Below are positions 42,528 to 51,774 of a stretch of 64,000 nucleotides of DNA, piece by piece. The notes below the pieces were generated by a model that searched no databases, was not told where the DNA came from, and worked only from the letters and a program-made list of their open reading frames with translations. This stretch comes from Collinsella sp. (lineage in GTDB: Bacteria; Actinomycetota; Coriobacteriia; Coriobacteriales; Coriobacteriaceae). The stretch spans positions 1 through 64,000 of the forward strand of contig DXLX01000028.1 of assembly GCA_019414515.1 (NCBI GenBank), written 5' to 3'. The stretch's first letter is position 1. Each line of letters starts with the position of its first letter. The position numbers were made by a program, and so were the translations under genes.

Positions 42528-42556
42528 ATAGTACGAGCATTGTTTTGCTCGGTCAA
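42528..42556 (-). promoter_or_regulatory. metY promoter with palindromic spacer
   Basis: On the minus strand TTGACC (42551-42556) and TACTAT (42528-42533) are 17 bases apart. The spacer is nearly filled by an inverted repeat, GAGCA-6-TGCTC (42535-42550), a good place for a repressor or for the divergent LysR protein. Confidence 0.65.
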
Positions 42557-42617
42557 TCACTTAAAAGCGCTAACTTGTTATCGGTTTTTTAGATAGCTAT
42601 CGAAAGGATGGGCGCCG

Positions 42618-43520
42618 ATGACCCTCCAGCAACTTCGTTTTTTGATCGCCGTGGCAGAGTCCGGATCGATCAACGCCGCAGCCCAGCGCCTTTATACGGC
42701 ACAGTCCAACATCTCAAACGCTGTCAAAAGCCTGGAACAGGAGCTCCATCTGGAGATCTTTACGCGCTCCAGCCGCGGCGTCACGCTCACCAACGACGGC
42801 ACCGAGCTATTGGGCTATGCGCGCCAGGTCGTAGAGCAGGCCGACATGCTCGAGGCACGCTACGAGGACGGCGGCACACCCCAGGCGCGCCTTGCCGTCT
42901 CGGCCCAGCACTACGCTTTTTCGGTCAAGGCCTTTGTCAACGTCGTCGAGCGCTGCCGCGACAGTAAGTTTGAGTTCATCATGCGCGAGACCACCACCTC
43001 GCAGATCATCGACGACGTCCGCGCATTTCGCAGCGATATCGGCATTCTGTACCTGGATGACTTTAACGCCCGCGTTCTGCAGAAGGCCTTCGCCGATGCC
43101 CGCGCAAGCTTCCATCCCCTCTTCGACGCGACGGTCCACGTCTTCGTTAGCGAACGCCACCCGCTCGCACGCCGCCCTCAGCTGTCCCTTGCCGACCTCA
43201 CGCCCTATACGCGCTACAGCTTTGAGCAGGGAACCTCAAACTCCTTCTATTACGCCGAGGAACCTTTTAGCTATATCCCTTGCGACCGCAACATACGAAT
43301 CTCGGACCGCGGAACACTTACTAACTTACTTATCACGTCGAACGGTTACACCCTGTCGACCGGTGTCCTTTCCAATGAAATGCAGTGGGGTATGGCATCG
43401 ATCCCGTTAGCAGACGCCCCAACGATGCACGTAGGATATATCATGCACGACGAGCGCAAGCCCTCTCCTCTCTTGCGGCAATACCTCGACGAGCTCAACC
43501 GCATCATCCATGCCAACTAA
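42618..43520 (+). CDS. LysR-family regulator, divergent from metY
   Basis: The 300-residue protein has the LysR N-terminal helix-turn-helix (LQQLRFLIAVAESGSINAAAQRL, SNISNAVKSLEQELH, FTRSSRGVTLTNDG) and a C-terminal ligand-binding domain with a PLARRPQLSLADL segment. Divergent orientation from metY suggests it controls sulphur-amino-acid synthesis. The palindrome GATAGCTATC lies just before its start. CTATCGAAAGGA provides the ribosome site. Confidence 0.85.
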   Translation: MTLQQLRFLIAVAESGSINAAAQRLYTAQSNISNAVKSLEQELHLEIFTRSSRGVTLTNDGTELLGYARQVVEQADMLEARYEDGGTPQARLAVSAQHYAFSVKAFVNVVERCRDSKFEFIMRETTTSQIIDDVRAFRSDIGILYLDDFNARVLQKAFADARASFHPLFDATVHVFVSERHPLARRPQLSLADLTPYTRYSFEQGTSNSFYYAEEPFSYIPCDRNIRISDRGTLTNLLITSNGYTLSTGVLSNEMQWGMASIPLADAPTMHVGYIMHDERKPSPLLRQYLDELNRIIHAN

Positions 43521-43619
43521 CTGTCGGAAGACGGGATAGAAATCGTAAATTGCTAGCCCCCGGCAGGCATGGCGCTACAATGGTCACTCACACGAAGCGT
43601 ACCCAACGAAAGGAACCAT

Positions 43620-44105
43620 GTGAAGGTCATCATCTATACCGACGGCTCGGCCCGATCAAATCCGGGACGCGGCGGCTACGGCGCCGTGCTCAAGTACACC
43701 AACCCCGCCGGCAAGACCTTCACCTCCGAGCTTTCGCGTGGCTACGCCAAGACCACCAACAACCGCATGGAGCTCATGGCGGTCATCGTGGCGCTCGAGG
43801 CACTTAACCGCCCCTGCGAGGTCGAGGTCCATTCCGATTCGCAATACGTCGTCAACGCCTTCAACAAACACTGGATCGACGGCTGGAAAAAGCGCGGGTG
43901 GAAAACTGCCAACAAGCAGCCCGTCAAGAACCGCGACCTGTGGGAGCGCCTGCTTGCCGCAAAGAGCAAGCATAAGGTGGAGTTCATCTGGGTTAAGGGG
44001 CATGCCGGTCACGAGCTCAATGAGCGCTGCGACGAGCTCGCCACCACCGCGGCCGACGGAGCCAACCTCGATATCGACACCGGCTTTAGCGAGAGCGACC
44101 TGTAA
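43620..44105 (+). CDS. rnhA: Ribonuclease HI
   Basis: The 161-residue protein has the RNase H motifs [19 protein letters not shown] (Asp), [11 protein letters not shown] (Glu), [13 protein letters not shown] (Asp) and [16 protein letters not shown] (His, Asp). It removes RNA from RNA-DNA hybrids. The start is GTG; the ATG two bases earlier is in another frame and runs into TGA at once. AAAGGA precedes the GTG. A Gfo/Idh-type gene follows. Confidence 0.9.
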   Translation: MKVIIYTDGSARSNPGRGGYGAVLKYTNPAGKTFTSELSRGYAKTTNNRMELMAVIVALEALNRPCEVEVHSDSQYVVNAFNKHWIDGWKKRGWKTANKQPVKNRDLWERLLAAKSKHKVEFIWVKGHAGHELNERCDELATTAADGANLDIDTGFSESDL

Positions 44106-44178
44106 CGGCGTTTTCGCACGCTTTTATGTCCTCCCGCGCTACACTCGTCCTGTAGGCCAAACAACGCAAGGGGGACAC

Positions 44179-45285
44179 ATGCTGCGCATCGCAACCATCG
44201 GCACATCCATGATCACCGACGACTTTATCCAAGTCGTCAATGCCAACGACCAGGCTACATTCGTAGGCACGCTCTCGCGCGACGCAGATCGTGGCGCCGC
44301 CTTTACCGCCGAACACGGCGGCGAACGCAACTTCACCGCACTTGACGAGCTTGCGTCCGCCGACGACGTCGACGCCGTCTACATCGGCAGCCCCAACGCG
44401 CTCCATCACGAGCAGGCGCTCGCCTGCATCGCCGGTGGCAAGCACGTCATCGTCGAGAAGCCCTTCTGCGCCACCGAAGCGCAGGCACTGGAAGTCTTCC
44501 GCGCTGCCGAGGCAGCAGGCGTCGTGGCCCTCGAGGCCATGCGCCCGCTTCACGACCCCGCCTTCCACGCCATTGAGGACGCTCTGGGCGAGATTGCGCC
44601 CATTCGCCGCGCCTCACTGCGCTTTGGCAAGTATTCCTCACGCTACAACGAAATCCTCGCTGGACGCGCCACCAATATCTTCGACTGCAATATGGCATCG
44701 GGTTCCCTCATGGACATTGGCGTCTACGCCGTCGAGCCCATGGTCGAGATTTTCGGCATGCCCTCTGGTCTCACCAGCATGACCACGCTGCTCGACCCCT
44801 CAACGCAAGAGCTCACCCATGGCCCCATCGACGGTTGCGGTTCCATTCTCGCCAGCTATGGCGGTGGCCGTATCTCCGTCGAGCTCGCGCACTCCAAAAT
44901 TACGAATGACCTGCTGCCCTCGCAGATCGAAGGCGAGCGTGGCACTATCCAGATCGACCATCTGTCCACGCCCCGCAACGTCCGCATCGACTATCGCGGC
45001 GACGTCGTACGCGGCTCGGCGACCGAGGCACCGCGCGAACAGGACGACAACGGCCGCGCGCTCGATCTGCCCAAATCGAGCAACACTATGGAATACGAAC
45101 TCATAGACTTTGTCACCGCCATCGGTAACATCGATAACGTTAAGGAAGAGATCTGGGAGACCCCAGCGGGACGCCACGAGCTCGGCCACTACCGCGATGT
45201 CACGCTCGTCTCGCTCCGCATCATGGATGCCGTGCGTCAGCAGGCCGGCATTACCTTCCCCGCCGATTCAGTCAAGCAGGCCTAG
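44179..45285 (+). CDS. Gfo/Idh/MocA-family oxidoreductase
   Basis: The 368-residue enzyme has a Rossmann start IATIGTSMITDDFIQV, AVYIGSPNALHHEQAL, the EKP motif GKHVIVEKPFC and the GSLMDIGVYAVEPMVE segment. It is a nucleotide-dependent sugar or polyol dehydrogenase of unknown substrate. AAGGGGG precedes the ATG. The acylphosphatase gene starts 2 bases after its stop. Confidence 0.85.
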   Translation: MLRIATIGTSMITDDFIQVVNANDQATFVGTLSRDADRGAAFTAEHGGERNFTALDELASADDVDAVYIGSPNALHHEQALACIAGGKHVIVEKPFCATEAQALEVFRAAEAAGVVALEAMRPLHDPAFHAIEDALGEIAPIRRASLRFGKYSSRYNEILAGRATNIFDCNMASGSLMDIGVYAVEPMVEIFGMPSGLTSMTTLLDPSTQELTHGPIDGCGSILASYGGGRISVELAHSKITNDLLPSQIEGERGTIQIDHLSTPRNVRIDYRGDVVRGSATEAPREQDDNGRALDLPKSSNTMEYELIDFVTAIGNIDNVKEEIWETPAGRHELGHYRDVTLVSLRIMDAVRQQAGITFPADSVKQA

Positions 45286-45287
45286 CG

Positions 45288-45698
45288 ATGGGCCTCTTCG
45301 ATACGTTCTTCTCCAGCGTCACCGGCAGCAGTCGAGAGCCTCAAAAACCATCAAACATCGAGCTCGAGCTGCGCCGCAGGCTTACTGTGCTCGCAAGCGA
45401 CGAGGCCACTCAAGACACTCCGCAGCGCTATTTTCTGCGGTGGGAGGGCCAAGTCCAGGGCGTTGGTTTTCGCTTTACCAACACCAACCTCGCGCAGGCA
45501 CGCGCACTCACCGGCTGGGTGCGTAACATGGAAGACGGCTCCGTCGAGATGGAGATACAGGGGGCTCCGGCAAACATCCTATCTCATCTCGAGGCGCTTC
45601 ATGCCTCCTACGAGCGCATGGGAACGCGTTTTCGCCTCGCAGACGCCCAGGCCCGAGCCCCACTTACCAATGAAGACGGTTTCAGTCCTCGTTATTAG
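45288..45698 (+). CDS. Acylphosphatase with N-terminal extension
   Basis: The 136-residue protein has the acylphosphatase loop GQVQGVGFRFTNTN with the catalytic Arg, and GWVRNMEDGSVEMEIQG with the Asn. Canonical enzymes are about 90 residues; here about 45 extra residues at the N-terminus carry no known domain. It hydrolyses acyl phosphates in the cytoplasm. It is translationally close-packed behind the oxidoreductase. Confidence 0.85.
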   Translation: MGLFDTFFSSVTGSSREPQKPSNIELELRRRLTVLASDEATQDTPQRYFLRWEGQVQGVGFRFTNTNLAQARALTGWVRNMEDGSVEMEIQGAPANILSHLEALHASYERMGTRFRLADAQARAPLTNEDGFSPRY

Positions 45699-45759
45699 TA
45701 TTGTGTGCTAAATACGGTATCATTTACCTACGACCGTTGACAGAAAAGAGGCGAGGCGC

Positions 45760-46140
45760 ATGGCGGTGCAAAGAAGAGACACCAAGCAGCGGAAGCTGGT
45801 TCTTGACGCCGTGCGCCAAAGCTATAACCACCCCACCGCCGATGAGATCTACAACGCCGTGCGCGCGCAGGATGACAAAATCAGCCGCGGTACGGTCTAC
45901 CGCAATCTCAATCTCTTGGCCGACGCCGGGGAGATCCTCTCCATCAAGACACCGGGCGGCAGCCGCTTCGATCGCACCATCGAGCCGCATGCGCATATCA
46001 TCTGCACCTCGTGCAGCCGCGTCATCGACGTACCGCTCCCCTTCGATGCCCAACTCGACGCCAAGGCGTCCGAGCAAATCGGCTGGAACGTCACCTCGCA
46101 CTACACCATCTTCGAGGGCCTCTGCCCCAACTGTAGGTAG
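45760..46140 (+). CDS. Fur-family metalloregulator (PerR-like)
   Basis: The 126-residue protein has the Fur winged helix (KLVLDAVRQSYNHPTADEIYNAV, SRGTVYRNLNLLADAGEI) and a C-terminal domain with HAHIICTSCSRVIDV and CPNC, the structural zinc Cys pairs. It may be PerR, Fur or Zur; residues alone do not decide. A TATCAT -10 box lies about 50 bases upstream. It controls metal or peroxide stress genes. Confidence 0.85.
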   Translation: MAVQRRDTKQRKLVLDAVRQSYNHPTADEIYNAVRAQDDKISRGTVYRNLNLLADAGEILSIKTPGGSRFDRTIEPHAHIICTSCSRVIDVPLPFDAQLDAKASEQIGWNVTSHYTIFEGLCPNCR

Positions 46141-46154
46141 ATTTTGGGACATGC

Positions 46155-46952
46155 CTACTCAGCAAGTAGACGACGCAGCTCTTCTTCAACCGCGCGCACG
46201 TAGCGGACACGGTCATTGACACCGCGCATGCTGGGATTGCAGTCCTCCATCAGATAGGGATGGCCCACCACGTTGAGCATGTCGCAATCGTTTTCGTTAT
46301 CGCCAAACGCCATCATTTCGTTAGGTGAGATCCCCAGCGCGCAACCATAATCGGCAAGCGCGGACCCTTTGCCCGAATCAAAGCCGATAAAATCGGTCCA
46401 TTCGGTTCCCGACGTCATCACGTCGACACGGTCGCTAAAGAGGCGCTCGAAATACTCCAGCGCCGCCGGCTGCTCTGTCTCGGGCGTTTGAAACGCAATC
46501 TTAATGACGTCCTCGTCGATGTCCTCGGGGCGGTCGACCACCGCCACATCGCAGTGGACCTCATAGCGCAAATGATCGACGAACGCATCGTTGCCGCTCA
46601 TGGTGTAGAGGCGCCCCTCACACGAAAGGGTTACGTCGGCATGGGGATAGGCGACCACGGCATTCGCGATATCCATAGCAAGGCTACGCTCCATGGAACG
46701 CTTGACAACGGCATGCCCCTCGCTCATCACCAGGGCTCCGTTTTCGCATACATAGGCGAGCTCATCGGCCACCGGGGCAAACAGATAGCGCAAGCTCGCA
46801 TATTGACGGCCGCTCGCCGGCATAAACACAATACCGCGACGATGCAGCTCATCAATGAGCTCAAATGCCTCAGGGCGTGGCTCGCGCTCCCCCGGATGCA
46901 GCAACGTGCCATCCAAATCGCAGGCGATCAGCTTGATTCCCTCAAGACCCAT
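46155..46952 (-). CDS. Cof-type HAD-IIB phosphatase
   Basis: The 265-residue protein has LIACDLDGTLLHPGE, MPASGRQYASLR and FGDNENDCDMLNVVG, the Cof/YidA motif set. The cap domain lies at about 80-190. GGGGGAAG precedes the ATG. It is convergent with the Fur-family gene 15 bases away. Substrate unknown. Confidence 0.85.
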   Translation of the reverse strand: MGLEGIKLIACDLDGTLLHPGEREPRPEAFELIDELHRRGIVFMPASGRQYASLRYLFAPVADELAYVCENGALVMSEGHAVVKRSMERSLAMDIANAVVAYPHADVTLSCEGRLYTMSGNDAFVDHLRYEVHCDVAVVDRPEDIDEDVIKIAFQTPETEQPAALEYFERLFSDRVDVMTSGTEWTDFIGFDSGKGSALADYGCALGISPNEMMAFGDNENDCDMLNVVGHPYLMEDCNPSMRGVNDRVRYVRAVEEELRRLLAE

Positions 46953-47035
46953 ATGCTTCCCCCAAAGCCTCTCATCAACAGCAAGACGGACTTTGAATGG
47001 CAATCCCTCAAAGCCCGTCTTGCGCATACGCGCGC

Positions 47036-47614
47036 TTAGCCGCGCGTCTTTTTTACGATCGTAAAGTCTGAAGCCATGCTCACAACAACATCCGCCGCGC
47101 TCGATGCAAAGCGTCGACTGGCATCGAGCTCGCGTGCGACCACCGAGAGCCGAACGCCCCCAATGCCCCGGAGCATACGACCCAAAACCGGTTGCACCGG
47201 CGTATACATGCGCACGGTATGCTCGTCCGAGTCACCCCGGAAGAGCGGCGCATGCATGTTGCCGATCTCCCAGCACGCATGTGCGAGCACAATCGGATCC
47301 ATGCGGTCGACTTCGACCAAATAGACCTCGGCGCTGCGCAGGCGTACGACAACCGCTACGGGCACCGTGCCCGTGCGGTCGACAGCGAGCACGTCACCGT
47401 CGGCAAGACGCTCGCCATCAGTGGCATCCAGCCGGGCATTCACCGTGCGCCCCAGCTCCGTCACGCCCACAAACAGGCGCGCATCAGCCTGGTCCCAATC
47501 GAGTAGCAGCTCGTCAACCTCAAAGACGCCACCCAGCTCCCGACGAAGCAGGAGTTCATAGGACGGGTCGTTGAGATTTCCCAAGCGCTCCGTAGCTACC
47601 AGGTCCACGGACAT
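47036..47614 (-). CDS. UreE-like nickel-chaperone-fold protein
   Basis: The 192-residue protein has a UreE layout: an N-terminal beta domain (TELGRTVNARLDATDGERLADGDVL) and a C-terminal segment HACWEIGNMHAPLFRGD with a PVLGRMLRGIGG helix, the UreE fold including a His for nickel. No urease gene is in the window. It follows a SlyD-type FKBP, another nickel-linked chaperone, with 3 bases between stop and start. It may serve a nickel enzyme other than urease. GAGGA precedes the ATG. Confidence 0.6.
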   Translation of the reverse strand: MSVDLVATERLGNLNDPSYELLLRRELGGVFEVDELLLDWDQADARLFVGVTELGRTVNARLDATDGERLADGDVLAVDRTGTVPVAVVVRLRSAEVYLVEVDRMDPIVLAHACWEIGNMHAPLFRGDSDEHTVRMYTPVQPVLGRMLRGIGGVRLSVVARELDASRRFASSAADVVVSMASDFTIVKKTRG

Positions 47615-47617
47615 CAA

Positions 47618-48046
47618 CTAGTCCTCGACCTCAACGAGCTCGATATCAAAGTTGAGATCCTTGCCGGCAAGCTCGTGGTTGGCATCGAGCGTCACGGCCT
47701 CGGACGTCACATCGATGACGACAGCGGGGACAGGCATGCCGCTCGGCGTGGACAGGAAGAGCTTCATGCCCTTCTCGATCTGCTCGATGTTGGGAACCTG
47801 CTCGGCCGGGAAGGTCAGGACCATCTCGGGGTTGTGCTCGCCGTAGGCATCGGCAGCAGGAATGTGCACGGACTTCTTCTCGCCCACCTGCATATCGATA
47901 ACGGCGGCGTCGAAGCCCTTGATCATCTGACCGGCACCGCAGGTGAACTCCAGCGGCTCACCGCGATCGTAGGAGCTATCGAACTGCGTGCCGTCATCGA
48001 GCGTGCCACGATAATGGGTCTTGACCTTCTTGCCCTGGTTGGACAT
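47618..48046 (-). CDS. FKBP-type peptidyl-prolyl isomerase (SlyD-like)
   Basis: The 142-residue protein has the FKBP pattern KVKTHYRGTLDDGTQFDSSYDRGEPLEF and GAGQMIKGFDAAVIDMQVGEKK, with a SlyD-type insert-in-flap domain around 70-115. The His-rich metal tail of E. coli SlyD is absent. It folds proteins at Pro bonds and may help nickel loading. GGAGG precedes the ATG. Confidence 0.85.
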   Translation of the reverse strand: MSNQGKKVKTHYRGTLDDGTQFDSSYDRGEPLEFTCGAGQMIKGFDAAVIDMQVGEKKSVHIPAADAYGEHNPEMVLTFPAEQVPNIEQIEKGMKLFLSTPSGMPVPAVVIDVTSEAVTLDANHELAGKDLNFDIELVEVED

Positions 48047-48166
48047 GGTAACCTCCGTGATAAGGGCGGCGCACAACGCGGGCCGCCGTGAACATATGGC
48101 GCTAACTATACCCTAGTCATACAATTCATTGACAGTTTGCAAAGAAACGCTGCAACCGGAGGAACC

Positions 48167-49180
48167 ATGGCATATCCCGTATTTGACCTACACTGCGACA
48201 CCGCCGACCGTATCGGCTGGGCCACACTCGATCTTGACCTGCGCTTTACCGCCGGCACCGACGGTTATTTCCCCGGCGACGAAACGCATCCGCAGGATTT
48301 CGACCTTATCGAGGGCAACGCCTGCGCCATCTCGCTCGCAAAGATCGGCAACACGCCGTGGGCGCAGTGCTTCGCTACGTTTGTCCCCGACGAGATTCCC
48401 ACCGCCCACGCCGCGCGCTTCCAGGCGCAGATCATGGCGCATATGAGCGGCCAGGCAATGCTCAACCACGACCGCATGGTCAACGTGCGCAGCGCCGCTG
48501 ATATTCGCCCTGCGCTCAAAGACGGCAAGGTCGCCTGCATCCACACCATCGAAAACGCCACGTTCTTTGCCGAGGACCCCGCGCTGATCGAGGTGCTCAA
48601 GAGCTTGGGCGTGCTTATGTCGTCACTCAGCTGGAACGCGCAGGGACCGCTCGCGAGCGGCCACGACACCCACGCCGGCCTCACCGCCGCCGGCATCGAG
48701 GCACTTACGCAGATGGAGCACGCCGGCATGATACTCGACGTCTCCCACCTCAACGACGAGTGCTTTGACGAGGTTGTCGCCCACGCCACGCGCCCCTTCG
48801 TCGCCAGCCACTCCAACTCCCGTGCGGTTTGCGGCGTCAAGCGCAACCTCACCGACGACCAGTTCCACACCATTCGCGACATGGGCGGCATCGTCGGCCT
48901 CAACTACTGCAGCGAGTTCCTATCCAACGATGCGACCGACAAGACCACCGCAGACGTCACCTTCGACCAGCTGGCAGCCCATATCGAACACTGGCTCGAC
49001 CTGGGCGGCGAAGATGTCATCGCACTCGGCGGCGACTGGGACGGCGCCAAGGTGCCCGCTTTCCTCTCCGATGCCAGCAAGATGCCCGAATTCCAGAACA
49101 TGCTCTCCAAGCACTTTGGCAAGACCGTGATGCAGAAGCTCTGCAGCGATAACGCCCTTGCCTTCTTCGAGCGTTATTAA
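48167..49180 (+). CDS. Membrane-dipeptidase (M19) family peptidase
   Basis: The 337-residue protein has the renal-dipeptidase motifs VFDLHCDTAD (zinc His, Asp), HTIENATFFAED with bridging Glu, DVSHLNDECFDE and ASHSNSRAVCG, and ALGGDWDGAKVP. It cleaves dipeptides in the cytoplasm. GGAGG lies before the ATG. It is followed by a hairpin at 49197. Confidence 0.9.
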   Translation: MAYPVFDLHCDTADRIGWATLDLDLRFTAGTDGYFPGDETHPQDFDLIEGNACAISLAKIGNTPWAQCFATFVPDEIPTAHAARFQAQIMAHMSGQAMLNHDRMVNVRSAADIRPALKDGKVACIHTIENATFFAEDPALIEVLKSLGVLMSSLSWNAQGPLASGHDTHAGLTAAGIEALTQMEHAGMILDVSHLNDECFDEVVAHATRPFVASHSNSRAVCGVKRNLTDDQFHTIRDMGGIVGLNYCSEFLSNDATDKTTADVTFDQLAAHIEHWLDLGGEDVIALGGDWDGAKVPAFLSDASKMPEFQNMLSKHFGKTVMQKLCSDNALAFFERY

Positions 49181-49196
49181 TTTCACATCCCTTGAG

Positions 49197-49232
49197 CGGG
49201 CCGGCATACCGAACGGTCGAAATGCCGGCCCG
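49197..49232. terminator. 11-bp GC-rich hairpin after the dipeptidase gene
   Basis: CGGGCCGGCAT pairs with ATGCCGGCCCG around a 14-nt loop, 17 bases past the stop. There is no T run, so it may act as a weak terminator or stabiliser. It overlaps a possible ATG of the next gene. Confidence 0.4.
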
Positions 49233-49254
49233 TCCCCAATCTGAAGGACCGCTT

Positions 49255-50031
49255 TTGACGCAGCAGTTTACGATTTTCCTACCCCGACCGGATGGGATGC
49301 CCATCCCCGTCGTCGTTACCAAAAAGCGCGTCAAGAACTTCAACCTACGCGTCACATCGAGCGGTGAGGTCCACGCCAGCGCACCGCTCGGCGCCAGCCG
49401 CGAGCGTATCGAAGCGTTTGTGAAGCGCAACAGCGCCTGGATTATCAGCCGACTTGCCCAGCGCGAGCAACGTCAGACGACGGCACAGGAGCCGCTCAGC
49501 CCCTCGTCCATCATTGCGCTTTGGGGCAAGCCCATCACGGTACAGGACGCACTCGATCACAACTTTGTATCACCCGCACCGCGACCCCAGCAGGCCACCT
49601 TCGCAAGTTTTATGGGTACCGACGAATCGGACGAAGGCCCACAGGCCAAGCGGCTCGCAATCCTCGACGGTCTAACGTCCGACGAGCTCCAAGCCCACAT
49701 CGACCAGCTTTATACGTCCGAAGTCACATCGGCGCTGCGCGATATGGTGCACGCATACGAAATCGCAATGGGTGTCGCCGTTTCCCGCGTTTCCGTACGC
49801 AGCATGAAAACGCGTTGGGGCTCATGCACGCCCAAATCCGGCACCGTTCGCATCGCACGAGAACTTGCCGCCTACCCCGTCGAATGCCTCGACATGGTTA
49901 TCGCCCACGAGCTCGTCCACTTGCTCGAGCCAAGCCACAATCAGCGGTTTCACGCCTTGCTCGACACGTACTGTCCCAACAATAGAGTTTTGTCGCAGCG
50001 GCTCAAGCAACCACCCATAGAGACGTATTAG
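49255..50031 (+). CDS. YgjP/M48-type metal-dependent hydrolase
   Basis: The 258-residue protein ends with the zinc-peptidase motif MVIAHELVHLLEPSHNQRF and contains TRWGSCTPKSGTVRIAREL, hallmarks of the YgjP family of WLM/SprT-like hydrolases. The TTG start is chosen because GAAGGA lies 6 bases before it, and the ATG at 49222 lies inside the hairpin. The target is unknown. Confidence 0.8.
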   Translation: MTQQFTIFLPRPDGMPIPVVVTKKRVKNFNLRVTSSGEVHASAPLGASRERIEAFVKRNSAWIISRLAQREQRQTTAQEPLSPSSIIALWGKPITVQDALDHNFVSPAPRPQQATFASFMGTDESDEGPQAKRLAILDGLTSDELQAHIDQLYTSEVTSALRDMVHAYEIAMGVAVSRVSVRSMKTRWGSCTPKSGTVRIARELAAYPVECLDMVIAHELVHLLEPSHNQRFHALLDTYCPNNRVLSQRLKQPPIETY

Positions 50032-50037
50032 AACCGG

Positions 50038-50523
50038 TTAACGCACGCGCTCGATCTCAACACCGCAGCTTGCCAGGGGAAGACCGACGGGCGCCCAAGG
50101 CTTATCGAGCTTAACACGCACGCCAAGCAGCAGGGGGTAACGACGTAGCAGCATCTGGGCCACACCCTCGGCTGCAGCCTCGATAAGCTTAAAGGTATGC
50201 TCACGCAGATAGCCATCGACATCGTGGCACACCGAGCCGTAGTCAATCGAGGCGTCCAGGTTATCGTGCTCCCCCGCTGCACGCAGGTCGGCATAGAGCA
50301 CCAGGGACACGATGAACTTCTGGCCCAGCGCGTTCTCTTCGGGATACACGCCGTGGTTGGCAAAGACCTCGAGACCGTCGATAGTAATGCGATCGGCATG
50401 GCGCAGATCGTCATAGCTCACGTGGGGCACCGCCGTTGCAGTGGATATTTCGCCCCTTCCACGGCGGGCGAGTTCGGCGCCTTCAGTCTTAGTTGCATTC
50501 TCGGGCAGTTTCTTGTTACTCAT
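50038..50523 (-). CDS. folB: Dihydroneopterin aldolase
   Basis: The 161-residue protein has DRITIDGLEVFANHGVYPEENALGQKF-type start with catalytic Glu, a DYGSVCHDVDGYL segment and KLIEAAAEGVAQMLL. It converts dihydroneopterin to 6-hydroxymethyl-dihydropterin in folate synthesis. About 35 residues before the core are extra. It is the last gene of a folE-HD-folB group. Confidence 0.9.
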   Translation of the reverse strand: MSNKKLPENATKTEGAELARRGRGEISTATAVPHVSYDDLRHADRITIDGLEVFANHGVYPEENALGQKFIVSLVLYADLRAAGEHDNLDASIDYGSVCHDVDGYLREHTFKLIEAAAEGVAQMLLRRYPLLLGVRVKLDKPWAPVGLPLASCGVEIERVR

Positions 50524-50566
50524 CGCGATCGTCTCCTTCGTTTAGAACCCCGACCGCGCAAACTAA

Positions 50567-51148
50567 CTACACGCGAATCGACAGGTTCTTTTTATCATCG
50601 CTCCAGTTGCAAGCATTGCGCGCGGGGCATGCAAAGCAGGCGCGCGACGCTTTGTCGGCTGCATAAAGCAGACGCTCGAGCGGCTGGCTGTTCACGCGCA
50701 GCTTTCGATGGCCCAGAATGGCCGTCTTAATAGCTGCGGCATCGGCCGGCTCAAACGCCACGTCATCGGGCATGCCGCCGAGAATCGCATCAGCGACGCG
50801 CTCGCTTGCAACATCATGGGATATACCCGATTCATACTGTTCATCTTTGCCGATATCGTGAAGAAGTGCCGTAGCGTAGATGACCTCGCGGTCAAATTCG
50901 AGCTGTTCCTCGAGATTCTTAATCCACATAATGCGCGCGACATCAAGCAGATGGTCAATACCGTGGCGGCAAAAGATGCGCCCCGATTCCAACTGTGCAA
51001 TATTGCCCAGATGCCGCCGGAACAGCCCGTTGGCACAAATGTAATCAATGCGAGGCATGGCGCCAAAGGGAGTCAGGCCCGAAGCCATAAAGCCGCGACG
51101 CGGCGTTCCCTCATCGGTCTTCGATGTAAAGTCGTTGACGGCCCCCAT
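50567..51148 (-). CDS. HD-domain phosphohydrolase in the folate operon
   Basis: The 193-residue protein has the HD motifs GRIFCRHGIDHLLDVARIM and TALLHDIGKDEQY, the metal-binding His-Asp. A C-terminal Cys cluster CFACPARNACNW may bind zinc. It lies 1 base behind folE and before folB, where folate operons need a dihydroneopterin-triphosphate-processing step, so it may be such a phosphatase. The start after the folE stop is tight. Confidence 0.75.
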   Translation of the reverse strand: MGAVNDFTSKTDEGTPRRGFMASGLTPFGAMPRIDYICANGLFRRHLGNIAQLESGRIFCRHGIDHLLDVARIMWIKNLEEQLEFDREVIYATALLHDIGKDEQYESGISHDVASERVADAILGGMPDDVAFEPADAAAIKTAILGHRKLRVNSQPLERLLYAADKASRACFACPARNACNWSDDKKNLSIRV

Positions 51149-51149
51149 G

Positions 51150-51707
51150 CTAACGGCCCAACATCCTAAAGAACCGCTCCTCGAGCGCGGGATCGGTCTC
51201 AAAGACGCCGCGGCGAGCGAGCGTCACGGTCTTGGTGCCGGGCTTTTGCACGCCGCGCATGGTCATGCACATATGCTCGGCTTCCATCAGCACAATCGCC
51301 CCTTGGGGAGCTAGATATTCCATGAGGGCATCGGCAACCTGTGCACACAACTGCTCCTGCAGCTGCAGACGACGGGCATAGACCTCAACCGTGCGAGCAA
51401 GCTTAGACAGACCCGCCACGCGACCGTTAGGGATATAACCGATCGCAGCCTTGCCATAAAACGGCAGCAGATGGTGCTCGCACAGCGAGTAAAACGTAAT
51501 GTCGCGCTCGATAACCAAATCGTTCGAAGCGACGGCAAAAGTTTTGGACAGGTGTTCCTCGGCACTCTGGTCCATACCGCCGGCAATCTCGCCATACATA
51601 CGGGCGACGCGTGCCGGCGTCTCCAGCAGGCCCTCACGAGTTGGGTCCTCGCCTATACCTTCAAGCAGCAGCTTAATGGCAGTCTCGACTTTTTCCTGAT
51701 CGACCAT
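51150..51707 (-). CDS. folE: GTP cyclohydrolase I
   Basis: The 185-residue enzyme converts GTP to dihydroneopterin triphosphate. It has [36 protein letters not shown] with the zinc Cys and His, and [17 protein letters not shown] with the second Cys. It is first in the folE-HD-folB group. Confidence 0.95.
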   Translation of the reverse strand: MVDQEKVETAIKLLLEGIGEDPTREGLLETPARVARMYGEIAGGMDQSAEEHLSKTFAVASNDLVIERDITFYSLCEHHLLPFYGKAAIGYIPNGRVAGLSKLARTVEVYARRLQLQEQLCAQVADALMEYLAPQGAIVLMEAEHMCMTMRGVQKPGTKTVTLARRGVFETDPALEERFFRMLGR

Positions 51708-51774
51708 CTGGGCCTCACTTTTTTCGATTTCGCGTTCGCGCTATGGTACCACGCCGGCACGCAGCCTCTGCCAG

